64,000 nt of DNA from Streptomyces sp. NBC_01262 (GCF_036226365.1 NZ_CP108462.1:2418001-2482000), one strand, 5' to 3'; positions 25,639 to 33,807 are shown, counted from the stretch's first letter. Made by a program: numbers and translations. Notes: a model not told the origin generated them from the sequence alone.

Positions 25639-26919
25639 TCATGGCCTGACCACGGTCAGGCCGCCTTTCCCGTGGCCGTCTTCCGGCAGCCTTCCGCCAG
25701 GCTGGGGAGATTCCGGAACGGCCGCCTGGCGCGGCACGACGAGGCCACTGCGCGCTTTCTCCCACGCACCGTCCAGAACGGCTCGCGTCTGGGCTTCCGC
25801 CTCGGCAAAGAGGTGGGCGTACAGGCGCAGCGTGGTGAGCACGTCCTTGTGGCCCAGGCGCTTCTGGACGACCTTGGGGTTCTCGCCGCCGGCGATGAGG
25901 ACCGAGGCGTAATGGTGGCGGAGGTCGTGCCAGCTGTAGGGGGTCAGGCCGGCCTTGCGGCAGATGCTCTTCAGCGCCCAGTCGAGCGTGCTCTCACCGA
26001 TCGGCTTGCCGTCCGGCATGGTGAAGATCAGCCCTGCCCACGGGCCGGCCTTGGGCGGTGGGTACTTCTTGACGTATGCCGCGACCAGGTCCACCGCGCG
26101 CTGGTTCACCGGCACGGTGCGATAGCCGGCCCCTGTCTTGAGCTTGTCGAAGTACAGACCCTTACCGCCCTCATACACCAGCTGCTCGTGGACGTGCAGC
26201 TCGCGGCGCAGGAAGTCGAACTTGGGCAGTTTCAGCCCGCGGATCTCCCCGGACCGAACGCCTGTGATCGCGGTGAGTTCGATCATCGTTTCCCACAGGT
26301 CGCGGTAGGCCTTCGCGACGAGCAGGAGCACCTGCCCGATGTCGGGCGGGCTCACGTCCGACTCGACGAGCGTCGGTGCCATGATCCCCGCGAACGGAGT
26401 CACCGGGATCATCCTGTCGAGGACCGCCATGCGGAACACGCCGCGCACGAGCCGGGCCACCCTGTTCGGCGTATGGCCGCTCAGCTCGTACTTCGTGGTG
26501 AGCAGGTTCTGCCAGGCGCCGGCCTGGCTCGGGCTGACGGATCGGATCTCCCGGTCGCCCAGCTCCGGGATGAGGTAGCGGTCCATGACGCCGGTGTACT
26601 CGCGCTTCGTGCGCGCAATGGTGTTCGTGGCCGGCAGCCACACTTCGAAGACCACTTTCCTGATCTTCGTTTTCCCCTTGTCGGGATCGATCCAGGAGCC
26701 ATCGAGCTTGGAGGCTTCCTTCTTGACGATCTCGTTCTCAGCCTCGGGCTTGGTCCGGAAGAGAGCGGTGCGCTCCTTGCCGTCCGGGCCGTCGTACCGC
26801 GCCTGCCACCGCTTACCCTGGCCGTGCACGCTGCTGGCGACCTTGCCCTTGTGCTCCCCACACTCAGGCTCCCCGGGCTTCGGCCGGCTCTTGTGCCAGC
26901 GGTCAGCTACGTATCCCAT
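25639..26919 (-). CDS. Tyrosine site-specific recombinase (integrase)
   Basis: A 426-residue phage/AICE integrase. An AP2-like arm-binding N terminus (about residues 25-65, KRWQARYDGPDGKERTALF) is followed by a SAM-like core-binding domain and the catalytic domain, with Arg about 222 (TGVRSGEIRGL), His/Arg about 331/334 (HDLRHHYAS), His about 357 (RLGHKD) and Tyr about 367 (LRLYAHLF). The start is ATG 26919; a 56-residue in-frame extension is read from the overlapping small gene. The last codons form a 9-bp palindrome (GGCCTGACC / GGTCAGGCC) that could act as a terminator. It should integrate and, with the excisionase, excise the element. Confidence 0.95.
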   Translation of the reverse strand: MGYVADRWHKSRPKPGEPECGEHKGKVASSVHGQGKRWQARYDGPDGKERTALFRTKPEAENEIVKKEASKLDGSWIDPDKGKTKIRKVVFEVWLPATNTIARTKREYTGVMDRYLIPELGDREIRSVSPSQAGAWQNLLTTKYELSGHTPNRVARLVRGVFRMAVLDRMIPVTPFAGIMAPTLVESDVSPPDIGQVLLLVAKAYRDLWETMIELTAITGVRSGEIRGLKLPKFDFLRRELHVHEQLVYEGGKGLYFDKLKTGAGYRTVPVNQRAVDLVAAYVKKYPPPKAGPWAGLIFTMPDGKPIGESTLDWALKSICRKAGLTPYSWHDLRHHYASVLIAGGENPKVVQKRLGHKDVLTTLRLYAHLFAEAEAQTRAVLDGAWEKARSGLVVPRQAAVPESPQPGGRLPEDGHGKGGLTVVRP

Positions 26920-27115
26920 CAAGAACCTCGCGGATCGTGTCGGACGAGAACCCCGCGGCGGCGAGCGCCAGCTCGGCCTGCTCGCGCACCACGGGGTCAT
27001 GCTCAGCGAGACGGTTGACGACGGCGACGGGGACGCCGTCCATGTCGGCGGTGAACGCAGCCACGGCCGTCGATTCCAAGTCAGCAACCACGACCGCAGG
27101 TCTCCGACTGCACAC
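26903..27115 (-). CDS. Small protein coupled to the integrase
   Basis: A 70-residue acidic protein with no recognised domain: an N-terminal strand-like segment (VVVADLESTAVAAF) and a helical half (DPVVREQAELALAAAGFSSDTIREVLDGI) that may be a small helix-turn-helix. It starts at GTG with GGAGGGG upstream and overlaps the integrase start by 17 bp, so the two are translationally coupled. Unknown role; it could modulate integrase amount or act as a recombination directionality factor. Confidence 0.6.
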   Translation of the reverse strand: MCSRRPAVVVADLESTAVAAFTADMDGVPVAVVNRLAEHDPVVREQAELALAAAGFSSDTIREVLDGIRS

Positions 27116-27190
27116 AGGCGCCCCCTCCTGTCCCTTCCGAAACGTTTACGCCCCGGAGTGGACCGAGCCTAGACCTGTTACGGCTCGTTG

Positions 27191-27646
27191 CTAAGTGTTT
27201 CCGTTCATCTCGTTTGGTTGTACACGATTCGTCTCGGATAGGAAGCCGTGACGACGCAGGTCGTCCATCGCGAGTTGGGTAGCTCGCCGAATCTCGGCAG
27301 CCGTGGCGTTGTCCGTCGCACGCACGATCGCGTTGGTAAGGATCCCCGCGATCGTGTCGTCATCGATCTGCACCTGGACGTCCCGCCAACCTCCGGGTGG
27401 CTCGCCTCCGTCAAGGACCGAGTCGACTGCACCGACTGGCCATCCAAGGGATTTGGCAATGGGAGCCAGCGTGTAGGGCATGCGCGACTTCGGCATTTTG
27501 CCGGACTCCGCCTCCTGAACGCTTCGGGGTGAGACCCCCGCCTTCGCGGCAACTTCGTCTTGGCTGAGGCTTTGCCTCTCCCTGGCTTCCCGTAGTGCCC
27601 GCCCAAGGCGGATCCAGGCCGCTGGGTCACGGTTCATGGTCTTCAC
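27191..27646 (-). CDS. XRE-family repressor-like protein
   Basis: A 151-residue protein with an N-terminal Cro/CI helix-turn-helix (LGRALREARERQSLSQDEVAAKAGVSPRSVQEAESGK) and an unassigned C-terminal domain. It is placed as phage repressors are, beside int and divergent from the early genes. GTG 27646 has AAGGGG upstream; TTG 27676 and ATG 27637 are alternatives. I infer the lysogeny repressor. No LexA-type Ser/Lys cleavage motif is apparent, so induction may not depend on RecA. Confidence 0.78.
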   Translation of the reverse strand: MKTMNRDPAAWIRLGRALREARERQSLSQDEVAAKAGVSPRSVQEAESGKMPKSRMPYTLAPIAKSLGWPVGAVDSVLDGGEPPGGWRDVQVQIDDDTIAGILTNAIVRATDNATAAEIRRATQLAMDDLRRHGFLSETNRVQPNEMNGNT

Positions 27647-27778
27647 GAAGCGCCCCTTCGTGTCCGCGCCAGTCAACGACCGGCAACAACTGGCAACAGA
27701 GTACGGCCGGGCTCACCTGTGCGACACGAGAGATTGCGCCATCTGCGCAGGTCAACCATTCGCCGCGAATCAATTCTG

Positions 27779-27811
27779 TTCGTTGCGTTGCATCGATGCG
27801 ATTCGTTGCGT
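27779..27811. promoter_or_regulatory. Candidate operator of the lysogeny switch
   Basis: Within the 176 bp between the divergent XRE genes, TTCGTTGCGT occurs twice (27779-27788 and 27802-27811), flanking a 10-bp perfect palindrome GCATCGATGC (27790-27799). It ends 11 bp before the rightward XRE start, where binding would block early transcription. Local A+T content is raised relative to the neighbouring genes. Confidence 0.6.
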
Positions 27812-27822
27812 ATCGTCGCGAC

Positions 27823-28071
27823 ATGCAAACCGACGGACCGAGAATCCGCCGGCGCCGCGAACGCAGCGGGTTGGGCCTGCGCGCCTTCGCGGCTGCCGTC
27901 GGTGTCTCCCCCAGTCATCTGTCCCGGATCGAACGAGGTCTGCGCGCCCCGCAGCCCGAGGTCCTGGCCCTGATCGCTGGGGGTCTGAAGTGCCCAGTCG
28001 AAGAGCTCGAACGGAAGGGAGCCCCCCATGAGCGAGACGACCACAGCCTCGCCCTTTCTCACGACGGCTGA
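27823..28071 (+). CDS. Small XRE-family regulator (Cro-like position)
   Basis: An 82-residue protein, almost entirely a helix-turn-helix (RIRRRRERSGLGLRAFAAAVGVSPSHLSRIERGLRAPQPEVLALIAGGL). It is the first rightward gene after the switch region, so a Cro-like role is inferred. No good ribosome site precedes the ATG, and the operator-like repeats end 11 bp before it, so the message may be nearly leaderless. Its last 44 bp overlap the excisionase-like gene. Confidence 0.75.
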   Translation: MQTDGPRIRRRRERSGLGLRAFAAAVGVSPSHLSRIERGLRAPQPEVLALIAGGLKCPVEELERKGAPHERDDHSLALSHDG

Positions 28072-28246
28072 GCTCGCGGTACTCGTGCGCAGGTCTGAGG
28101 CCACGGTCCGCGGATGGCGCCATCGCGGCACGGGACCGCGTGGCGCTCGGGTCGGTAAGGGCGTGCTGTACCGCGAGGACGTCGTCAAGGCCTGGCTCAA
28201 GGCCCAAGAGGACGGCGACGAGATCGGCCAGCGCGCCACTGCCTGA
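28028..28246 (+). CDS. Excisionase-like HTH protein
   Basis: A 72-residue winged-helix protein of the MerR/AlpA excisionase type (FLTTAELAVLVRRSEATVRGWRHRGTGPRGARVGKGVLYREDVVKAWL). GGAAGGGAG lies upstream of the ATG. It overlaps the preceding regulator and is followed by a strong terminator. Most likely it is the recombination directionality factor for the leftward integrase; a transcription regulator is the alternative. Confidence 0.75.
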   Translation: MSETTTASPFLTTAELAVLVRRSEATVRGWRHRGTGPRGARVGKGVLYREDVVKAWLKAQEDGDEIGQRATA

Positions 28247-28261
28247 CTGGCCAGAAACAGC

Positions 28262-28295
28262 GGGTCGCTCCCGACTTGCCGGCCCGGAGCGACCC
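28262..28295 (+). terminator. Terminator after the switch operon
   Basis: A perfect 10-bp inverted repeat (GGGTCGCTCC / GGAGCGACCC) with a 14-nt loop, 15 bp after the excisionase-like gene. It separates the switch genes from the long early operon that starts at 28336. Confidence 0.72.
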
Positions 28296-28335
28296 CTGAC
28301 CCAACCCCACTCAACCGTGATTGAGGAGGCAGGCC

Positions 28336-29031
28336 GTGTCCAACGAGCCTACCGATAGCCGCGCGCGGCTGATGATGGCACTGAGCGGTCTCGAGTTCCT
28401 GATCGCCAACGCACCCATCAAGCCCAGCGAGTTCTCCTACAGCGACAGCGACGCTCCGGTCAGCGTGCGACTGCACTTCCGCGCCGCCGATGACGTCCGC
28501 GACTTCGCCGATGTGTACGGCGCCGCCGTGCAGGACGTGCCGGGCGAGAACGACACCGAGGCCTACGTCGACACCGAGGCCCGCGGCACCGGCGAGGGCG
28601 TGTCGTTCCTCGCGTGGGCCCGCACCTACCCGCCGCCGCTGTCGCAGTCCCCGGCTGGCCTGCTCGGTACCTACCTGCAGAAGACCCAGCCCGACGTCGA
28701 GCACGTCGACACCGTCAGCGAGGGCTCGCTGCGGGTCCGCGTGCGGCCGCGGTCGATGGACTGCTGGCGCTGGTGGCTCGGCCGCTTCAACGTCGCCCCG
28801 GGCGCCGTCGAGCTCGACGGCCAGGACGTCACCGCCATCGGCACCCACGGCGACATCACCATCCACCTCACCGGCCTCGGCGTCGAGCAGCTCATCGACA
28901 CCCCGCCGGTCGACGTGACGGTCCAGCCCACACCAGCTGGCCTCGCCGCGCACCTCGTCACGACGCTCGCCGCTGCCTCCGAGTCCGCCCACGCCGTCAT
29001 CACGCCCGCCGCCTCGAATGGAATGGCATGA
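28336..29031 (+). CDS. Hypothetical phage protein
   Basis: A 231-residue protein of unknown function that opens the early gene train. GTG start with GAGGAGG just upstream. The N-terminal half resembles small AT-hook-free alpha/beta phage proteins (VRLHFRAADDVRDFADVYGA). A Trp-rich segment (MDCWRWWLGRFNV) lies near residue 140. No membrane segment or metal motif is evident. Its stop overlaps the next start by 4 bp. Confidence 0.7.
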   Translation: MSNEPTDSRARLMMALSGLEFLIANAPIKPSEFSYSDSDAPVSVRLHFRAADDVRDFADVYGAAVQDVPGENDTEAYVDTEARGTGEGVSFLAWARTYPPPLSQSPAGLLGTYLQKTQPDVEHVDTVSEGSLRVRVRPRSMDCWRWWLGRFNVAPGAVELDGQDVTAIGTHGDITIHLTGLGVEQLIDTPPVDVTVQPTPAGLAAHLVTTLAAASESAHAVITPAASNGMA

Positions 29032-29585
29032 CCAACCCCACCACCCCCGCCCCGCCGCGCCCTATCGCGGCCCTGGTGGCGCTGCTCGCCGAGACCGCTG
29101 ACGTGCCCGCGCTGGCCGGCCTGCACGGCGAACACGCCCACTGGCAGTGGGACGCCCACGGCCTGACCGTCCGTGTCTTCCAGGAGCCCGATCCGCTCGG
29201 GTTCTTGCAGGCCTGCGCCGAGCGCTACTCCAGCACCGTCAGGTCCACGGCCATCATGCTGACGGGCGACGCCGTCCTCTTCGAGGTGGCGGCCGCCGTG
29301 GACGGCGTGCGGGTGAGCATCTGCGCGCCCATCGGCGGCCGCAGCGCCGAGGCGCGCCTGCGGCGCCGGGTCGCCGAGCTCGAGGAGCGGCTCGGCGGTC
29401 TGCCGGCCACACCGGGCCAGCTCGCGGAGCAGCGGCACATGCTGGAGGCCCCGGCCGTGCCTCCGCCCGCCGTGTACGTCCCGCCGCTCGACGAGTGGTG
29501 CACCGGGTGCAACGCCGACCACGCCCCGGCGGAGTGCGGCTACCGCCCGGCCGCCGAGTCGACCCCGGCTGGCGGTGGACGGTGA
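29028..29585 (+). CDS. Hypothetical phage protein with C-terminal Cys/His motif
   Basis: A 185-residue protein. A Pro-rich N terminus leads to an alpha/beta domain, a short coiled coil (RLRRRVAELEERLGGL, about residues 105-120) and a small C-terminal Cys cluster (EWCTGCNADHAPAECGYRP). It is coupled by 4-bp overlaps to both neighbours. Function unknown; an oligomeric nucleic-acid-associated protein is conceivable. Confidence 0.7.
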   Translation: MTNPTTPAPPRPIAALVALLAETADVPALAGLHGEHAHWQWDAHGLTVRVFQEPDPLGFLQACAERYSSTVRSTAIMLTGDAVLFEVAAAVDGVRVSICAPIGGRSAEARLRRRVAELEERLGGLPATPGQLAEQRHMLEAPAVPPPAVYVPPLDEWCTGCNADHAPAECGYRPAAESTPAGGGR

Positions 29586-30784
29586 CCGCCTATCAGCGGC
29601 TGCACGCCGCGCTCACCGTCCTGCACCGTCCGACGGACGCCGACCGGCTGATCGCCGACCGCGACGCCGAGCAGCTGCACGAAGCCGCCGCCGTGGCGGC
29701 CGGGATGCGGTGCTTCGAGCGTCGGCTCTCGGCGTCTTTGAGTGCGGCCCAGGTCTCCGAGAACGTCGGGAAGCTGGCCGTCGCCGCCGAACTGTGCCGC
29801 AGGGCCAACGAGCTCGCGGGCGGGAAGGACACCGAGGGCAGCAGCACCATCACCGCTGTCAACGGCGAGTCCACCCAGACCAGTACGCCGGCGGCCGAGT
29901 GGGTCGTCGAGGCGCGTATCGCCGCGCAGGGCTGGCGTACGGTCAGCGGCCCCCACGACCGCGACACGGCGGAGAAGTCACGGGCGGAGTACGAGTACTG
30001 GTATCCGCGCGGTCATGTCCGTCTGACTCCGTCCGGCCACGACACCGGGCCGGGCTCCGAGCTGGAGCGGCTGCGGCTGTGGGCCGAGCGGCGTGAGGCC
30101 CGCGACGACGAGATCCGTACCGCGCTGGCCGCCCTGGACCTGCGGCGTGACACCGAGCAGGCATGGGCCCTGGGCATGACCGTCCTGGCCCACCTGGACG
30201 GCCCGCTCGCCCCCGGCGTCACCGTCGACCACCGCATCACCGGCCTGCGCACCCTGATCGCCAGCCTCCGCGAACGCCTGCGTACGGCCGGCGGTGATGT
30301 CCCGCAGTGCGCGGCATGCGGCTGCACCGAGGACACTGCCTGCCCGGGCGGCTGCCACTGGCAGCCCACCACCCGCATGGAAGACCTCTGCTCCGCCTGC
30401 GTGGACGTCCACGGGCTGTGCGTCACACCCGGCTGCGGCACCCCCGCAGCCGACACCGACGCCAACGATCCCAGCATCCACAGCTGGCTCCTCCTGCAGA
30501 TCGCCGGCGTCGCAATCCCCTCCCGCTGGGTGTGCTCCCCGTGGTGTCACACGGACCGCACGGCCGCCGCCGCCCTGGAGATCGCCGCCGCCGACCACGC
30601 CGCCGTCACCACCGACGCCGCCGCACTCACCATGACCGGCTGCCCCTGCAGCCCGGACGCCAAGTGGCCCTGCGGGCACTGCCGGCACGACGAGTGCCAG
30701 GACTGCCACCGCTGCGCCGGCCCCGGCTGCGCGGGCACCTCCCGCGCCTGCACCTGCGTCACCACCACGGCGGTGACCGCCTGA
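29582..30784 (+). CDS. Cys-rich phage protein with zinc-knuckle C terminus
   Basis: A 400-residue protein. The N-terminal half is helical (EAAAVAAGMRCFERRLSASLS). Residues about 230-400 hold many Cys/His pairs: CAACGCTEDTACPGGCHW, a motif recurrent in actinophage proteins, then CSACVDVHGLCVTPGCG, CPCSPDAKWPCGHCRHDECQDCHRC and a Cys/Thr end. At least three zinc sites are likely. It starts at GTG overlapping the previous stop by 4 bp and ends 1 bp into the next ATG. Unknown role, probably nucleic-acid binding. Confidence 0.72.
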   Translation: MTAYQRLHAALTVLHRPTDADRLIADRDAEQLHEAAAVAAGMRCFERRLSASLSAAQVSENVGKLAVAAELCRRANELAGGKDTEGSSTITAVNGESTQTSTPAAEWVVEARIAAQGWRTVSGPHDRDTAEKSRAEYEYWYPRGHVRLTPSGHDTGPGSELERLRLWAERREARDDEIRTALAALDLRRDTEQAWALGMTVLAHLDGPLAPGVTVDHRITGLRTLIASLRERLRTAGGDVPQCAACGCTEDTACPGGCHWQPTTRMEDLCSACVDVHGLCVTPGCGTPAADTDANDPSIHSWLLLQIAGVAIPSRWVCSPWCHTDRTAAAALEIAAADHAAVTTDAAALTMTGCPCSPDAKWPCGHCRHDECQDCHRCAGPGCAGTSRACTCVTTTAVTA

Positions 30785-31167
30785 TGGCCCGCGACCTCCT
30801 GCGCGACATCGAGCGCACCGAGGCACAGATCCTCGCGGTCGGCCAGCTGGCCCGCCGTCTCCTCGCCGACCACCAGGCTCCTGCCCGCCGCGTGCGCATC
30901 GAGTACCGGCACGCGCCGGACTCGCCGACCGGCTACGTGATGGCGCTGGACATCTGGGCGCGGGACGCGCAGGCCCTGTGGGACTGGGCCGACGCGCTGG
31001 ACGCACGAATCGACTCCCGCCCGGCGACCGACGACGACCTCGGGACGACGCTGTCCGCCCGCACGGTCATCGGCACGGTGCCGGTCCGCGTGTGGGTCAT
31101 GACCGGCGACCCGGCCGAGACCGCCCGCCACCAGGACACCCCGACCACCGCGGCGGTGACCGCGTGA
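30784..31167 (+). CDS. Hypothetical phage protein
   Basis: A 127-residue protein with a helical N terminus (LLRDIERTEAQILAVGQLARRLLADH) and a small alpha/beta domain (GYVMALDIWARDAQALWDWADAL). Its layout resembles that of the next gene product, which also has an ARDAQALWDWADAL-like segment (VDAVRAWAEALG), suggesting an old duplication. It is coupled on both sides. Confidence 0.65.
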   Translation: MARDLLRDIERTEAQILAVGQLARRLLADHQAPARRVRIEYRHAPDSPTGYVMALDIWARDAQALWDWADALDARIDSRPATDDDLGTTLSARTVIGTVPVRVWVMTGDPAETARHQDTPTTAAVTA

Positions 31168-31574
31168 GCGACACCGAGTACACGCCGCTGCAGACGATCG
31201 AGTTCCTGGAGGCCGCCGCGTTCCGGGTCGGGCAGGTTTGGCGCCGCCTGCGGGCCAACCACCCCGATCTCCCGGTCTCGAACGTCCGCCCTTCGGTGTA
31301 TGCCAACGAGCGAGACACCACCAGCCGGCTGGAGATCTCGCCCGACGACGTCGACGCTGTCCGTGCGTGGGCCGAGGCGCTCGGCACCACGGTGGACATC
31401 AGGTTCCACGATGGCGCCGGCTCGCACGCGCACTGCTTCGAGTACCACCACGCGACGGTGACGGTCAGCGGAGTCGAGGTCAGCTTCGCCGCCACCCGCT
31501 GGCCGACCGAGGAAGAGGCCGCGGCCTGGCGCGCCAAGCGGGACCAGGCCGCCGAGGCAGGTGGTCCGGCGTGA
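31164..31574 (+). CDS. Hypothetical phage protein, probable paralogue of its upstream neighbour
   Basis: A 136-residue protein. A helical start (LQTIEFLEAAAFRVGQVWRRLRANH), a middle segment DVDAVRAWAEALGTTVDIRFHDG, then a beta strand region ending in an acidic/basic helix. It starts at GTG overlapping the previous stop by 4 bp. The succession long helix, then short D(A)xxxWAxAL helix, parallels the preceding protein. Function unknown. Confidence 0.65.
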   Translation: MSDTEYTPLQTIEFLEAAAFRVGQVWRRLRANHPDLPVSNVRPSVYANERDTTSRLEISPDDVDAVRAWAEALGTTVDIRFHDGAGSHAHCFEYHHATVTVSGVEVSFAATRWPTEEEAAAWRAKRDQAAEAGGPA

Positions 31575-32002
31575 GCGTGAGCGTCATCGGCCAGGAGGCC
31601 GGCATCGAGCACGGCACGATGAAGGGCGTCGGGCAGCACAAGTACCGCAAGGTCCCCGCCACCCAGGAGTGCGGCTGCCGCCAGGCCCTCAGCGACTACA
31701 GGGCCGAGCGGAAGGCCGCGTCGCCGAGGAAGCCCCGGCCCGCGAGCAGCACGTCCAAGGCGTGGAACGGCGGCATGACCGGAGCCACGCCCGTGCTGCC
31801 GCCCCGGCCCCTCACCGGCGAGTGCTCGGTCCCCGGCTGCGGCGTGGGGACCGCCGACACCGGCCGCCCCGGCCCGGACATGGTCACCGTCACGGTGCCC
31901 GGCTCGCGGGAGGCCCCGCGCTGGTACTGCCCCGGCTGGTGCGCCGTCTACGGCCAGGCCCTCGCGGAGATCCGCGCCATCCCCGAGCTGGAAAGCGGGT
32001 GA
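31571..32002 (+). CDS. Hypothetical Cys-containing phage protein
   Basis: A 143-residue basic protein. An N-terminal segment with paired Cys (ECGCRQALSDYRAERKA) is followed by a Pro/Ser linker and a C-terminal Cys/Trp motif (CSVPGCGVGTADTG ... YCPGWCAVYGQAL) similar to the Cys pairs seen two genes earlier. GTG start with 4-bp coupling. Probably a small zinc protein; role unknown. Confidence 0.6.
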   Translation: MSVSVIGQEAGIEHGTMKGVGQHKYRKVPATQECGCRQALSDYRAERKAASPRKPRPASSTSKAWNGGMTGATPVLPPRPLTGECSVPGCGVGTADTGRPGPDMVTVTVPGSREAPRWYCPGWCAVYGQALAEIRAIPELESG

Positions 32003-32008
32003 CGCGCG

Positions 32009-32173
32009 GTGGCCCCTTGCACCGTCCTCTACGCCCTCGTGGTCCTGCTGTCCGTCGGCCTGGTGGCCACGGTCGTCCTGGGCGTCATCGACGAACTCGA
32101 CCCGGGCGAGGAGGACTTCGCCCGCCTGGCCCTCTTCCTTCACCTCATGTCCGGAGACACCCATGACCACTGA
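32009..32173 (+). CDS. Single-pass membrane microprotein
   Basis: A 54-residue ORF starting at GTG: a hydrophobic segment CTVLYALVVLLSVGLVATVVLGV (about residues 4-26) followed by an acidic segment DELDPGEEDFARLALF. It fills the gap between its neighbours and overlaps the next start by 11 bp. The coupling and the clean membrane segment favour a real gene; the ribosome site is weak. Confidence 0.5.
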   Translation: MAPCTVLYALVVLLSVGLVATVVLGVIDELDPGEEDFARLALFLHLMSGDTHDH

Positions 32174-32555
32174 CCACCAGCCCGACCTGCCCACCCTCCT
32201 CAACCTGTGCGCCCAGGCCACTGCGGACCACCAGGCGGGGCTCGCGGCGGATAAGGCCGACGCCGACGCCGAGAACATCCTCATGGTCGTGGGCGCCGCC
32301 ACGGTGAGGTTCGGGCCCGATGCCGCTGTGGCGTTCGGCCCCTGGCAGCCGGTCGACGCGCCCGAGGCCGAGACGCTGCAGATGTTCGCCCGCCTCACCG
32401 ACACCGTGTACCTGCGCTACACCGCCGAGGTCGACGGCAAGCTGCCGTGGTTCCACCTGGTGGTCAACTGCGACGCATGCCTGTCGTCCAGGGAGGCCCG
32501 CGTCAGCGACCTCGCCGACCTGGCGGCCGCGCTGCACGTGGCGGGGGTCCGCTGA
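32163..32555 (+). CDS. Hypothetical phage protein
   Basis: A 130-residue acidic protein with helices at both ends and a central beta segment (AATVRFGPDAAVAFGPWQPV, YLRYTAEVDGKLPWFHLVVNCDAC). Two Cys lie near residue 108. ATG with GGAGA upstream; its stop overlaps the next ATG by 1 bp. No family recognised. Confidence 0.65.
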   Translation: MTTDHQPDLPTLLNLCAQATADHQAGLAADKADADAENILMVVGAATVRFGPDAAVAFGPWQPVDAPEAETLQMFARLTDTVYLRYTAEVDGKLPWFHLVVNCDACLSSREARVSDLADLAAALHVAGVR

Positions 32556-33028
32556 TGTGGGGCGAGAAAGCACGCGAGATCGCCTCGCTGAAGGCGCGGC
32601 TGGTCGACCTGACTGAGCAGCGCGACAAGGCGCGCACCGAGCGGAACGACGCGCGGGCCAACCGCAAGCGCATCCAGGACCTGTACGACGACCTCCTGGC
32701 CGAGGCCGGCGCCAAGCCCCAGGAGACGGCGGACGTCACCCCGGCAACCGCCACCCCGGAGGCAGGCGGCCAGGAGGAGCGCCGCTCCGTCGGCGCCGTC
32801 ATCGACCGCTTGCGCACCAAGCGTCCGCCGGCGGAGGCCGAGGTGTGGCGGCAGCTGCACATCGCGCTGTCCCGGGCGGACGCCCTGGAAAGCAGGCTGG
32901 CCGAAGTGCAGGCCGCGCACCTCAGCTACGCCCGCGAGGCGTACGACCGGTCCGAAGCAGCCAGGAAGGCACAGGCAGCGGAGGCCGCTCCGGAAGCGGC
33001 GGCAACAGCAGGGGCGTCGGGTGCCTGA
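32555..33028 (+). CDS. Coiled-coil phage protein
   Basis: A 157-residue protein with an N-terminal coiled coil (IASLKARLVDLTEQRDKARTERNDARANRKRIQDLYDDLL, about residues 9-50), an acidic linker, and a second long helix ending in Ala/Glu repeats. Such small coiled-coil proteins are frequent in actinophage early regions. Coupled to the next membrane microprotein by 8 bp. Confidence 0.65.
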   Translation: MWGEKAREIASLKARLVDLTEQRDKARTERNDARANRKRIQDLYDDLLAEAGAKPQETADVTPATATPEAGGQEERRSVGAVIDRLRTKRPPAEAEVWRQLHIALSRADALESRLAEVQAAHLSYAREAYDRSEAARKAQAAEAAPEAAATAGASGA

Positions 33029-33170
33029 CTTCGCGCTCCTGCTCGGCGCGGCCTGCGTGACCGTCGGCATCTCCGCCCTGGCGCTCATCTCCCGCCTGTG
33101 GCCCCCGGCCCAGACAGGCACCGGCACCCATCGCGCGGCCCGCCGCACGCCTGGCACCGGCGGCCCGTGA
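33021..33170 (+). CDS. Single-pass membrane microprotein
   Basis: A 49-residue ORF at GTG 33021: a membrane segment (DFALLLGAACVTVGISALALI, residues 3-23) then a short basic Thr/Pro/Arg tail. It overlaps the end of the coiled-coil gene and the start of the next ORF by 4 bp. The coupling supports it; no ribosome site stands out. Confidence 0.45.
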   Translation: MPDFALLLGAACVTVGISALALISRLWPPAQTGTGTHRAARRTPGTGGP

Positions 33171-33361
33171 CCCGCCGCCCGGCGTGCGAGGTCCCGACCC
33201 CGGCCCACTCCTACACCTACGCCCGCCTCTACCCCTGCGGCTGGCGTTGCGACCGCCACAGTCCTTGGGCCCTGCTCGGCCTACCGAAACCGCACACCGG
33301 CCCCGGCCGACCCGCCCACCGTCAGCCGCCGCCCGACCCGCCCGCCTTGACCACTGAGTGA
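33167..33361 (+). CDS. Small Cys/Pro-rich phage protein
   Basis: A 64-residue protein starting at GTG 33167, coupled by 4 bp to the preceding microprotein. Residues 7-30 hold CEVPTPAHSYTYARLYPCGWRCDRH, a Cys/His arrangement suited to one zinc ion. The C terminus is Pro-rich. Similar small proteins starting with TRRP and containing PCGWRC occur widely in Streptomyces mobile DNA. Function unknown. Confidence 0.6.
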   Translation: MTRRPACEVPTPAHSYTYARLYPCGWRCDRHSPWALLGLPKPHTGPGRPAHRQPPPDPPALTTE

Positions 33362-33372
33362 GGAGACCGGCC

Positions 33373-33807
33373 ATGCCCGATGTGACTCCGCGCATGCTCG
33401 ATCCACGATTCCGCGGCACCGCCCCCGCCCTCTCCATCCCGGCCCCACGCCCGACCGCCCCCGCCCCCTGGGGTCCGACCGCCACGGCCGGGCAGAGCGC
33501 CGAGCCCGGCATGGCGCAGCGTTGGGAGCACCTGCTCCGCCGCTCCCGCCTGTCCGGTGACGCGCGCGCCGTCGGCATGGTCCTGACCGGCTACGCAGAC
33601 ACCGACGGTGTGCTGGGCACCAACACGCCCGGCCAGAAGCGGTTGTCCCGCGCCACCTCGCTCCATCCTCTCGAGGTCCGCCGCGCCCTGCACGAGCTGG
33701 AGATCCACGGCTGGATCCTCCGCGACCCCAACCCCACCCACGCCCGGGGCAATGTGCTCCGCACGATCACCCTCACCATCCCCGCCCACCTGCAGGACCC
33801 GGCATGA
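33373..33807 (+). CDS. Winged-helix DNA-binding phage protein
   Basis: A 144-residue protein. A Pro-rich N terminus (about 45 residues) precedes a domain that reads as a winged helix: QRWEHLLRRSRLSGDARAVGMVLTGYAD, then TPGQKRLSRATSLHPLEVRRALHELEIHGWILRD, with recognition helix about 95-110. It resembles MarR/HTH_36-type modules found in replication and regulatory proteins of Streptomyces elements. Good AGTGAGGAGA leader. It may regulate the early operon. Confidence 0.65.
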   Translation: MPDVTPRMLDPRFRGTAPALSIPAPRPTAPAPWGPTATAGQSAEPGMAQRWEHLLRRSRLSGDARAVGMVLTGYADTDGVLGTNTPGQKRLSRATSLHPLEVRRALHELEIHGWILRDPNPTHARGNVLRTITLTIPAHLQDPA

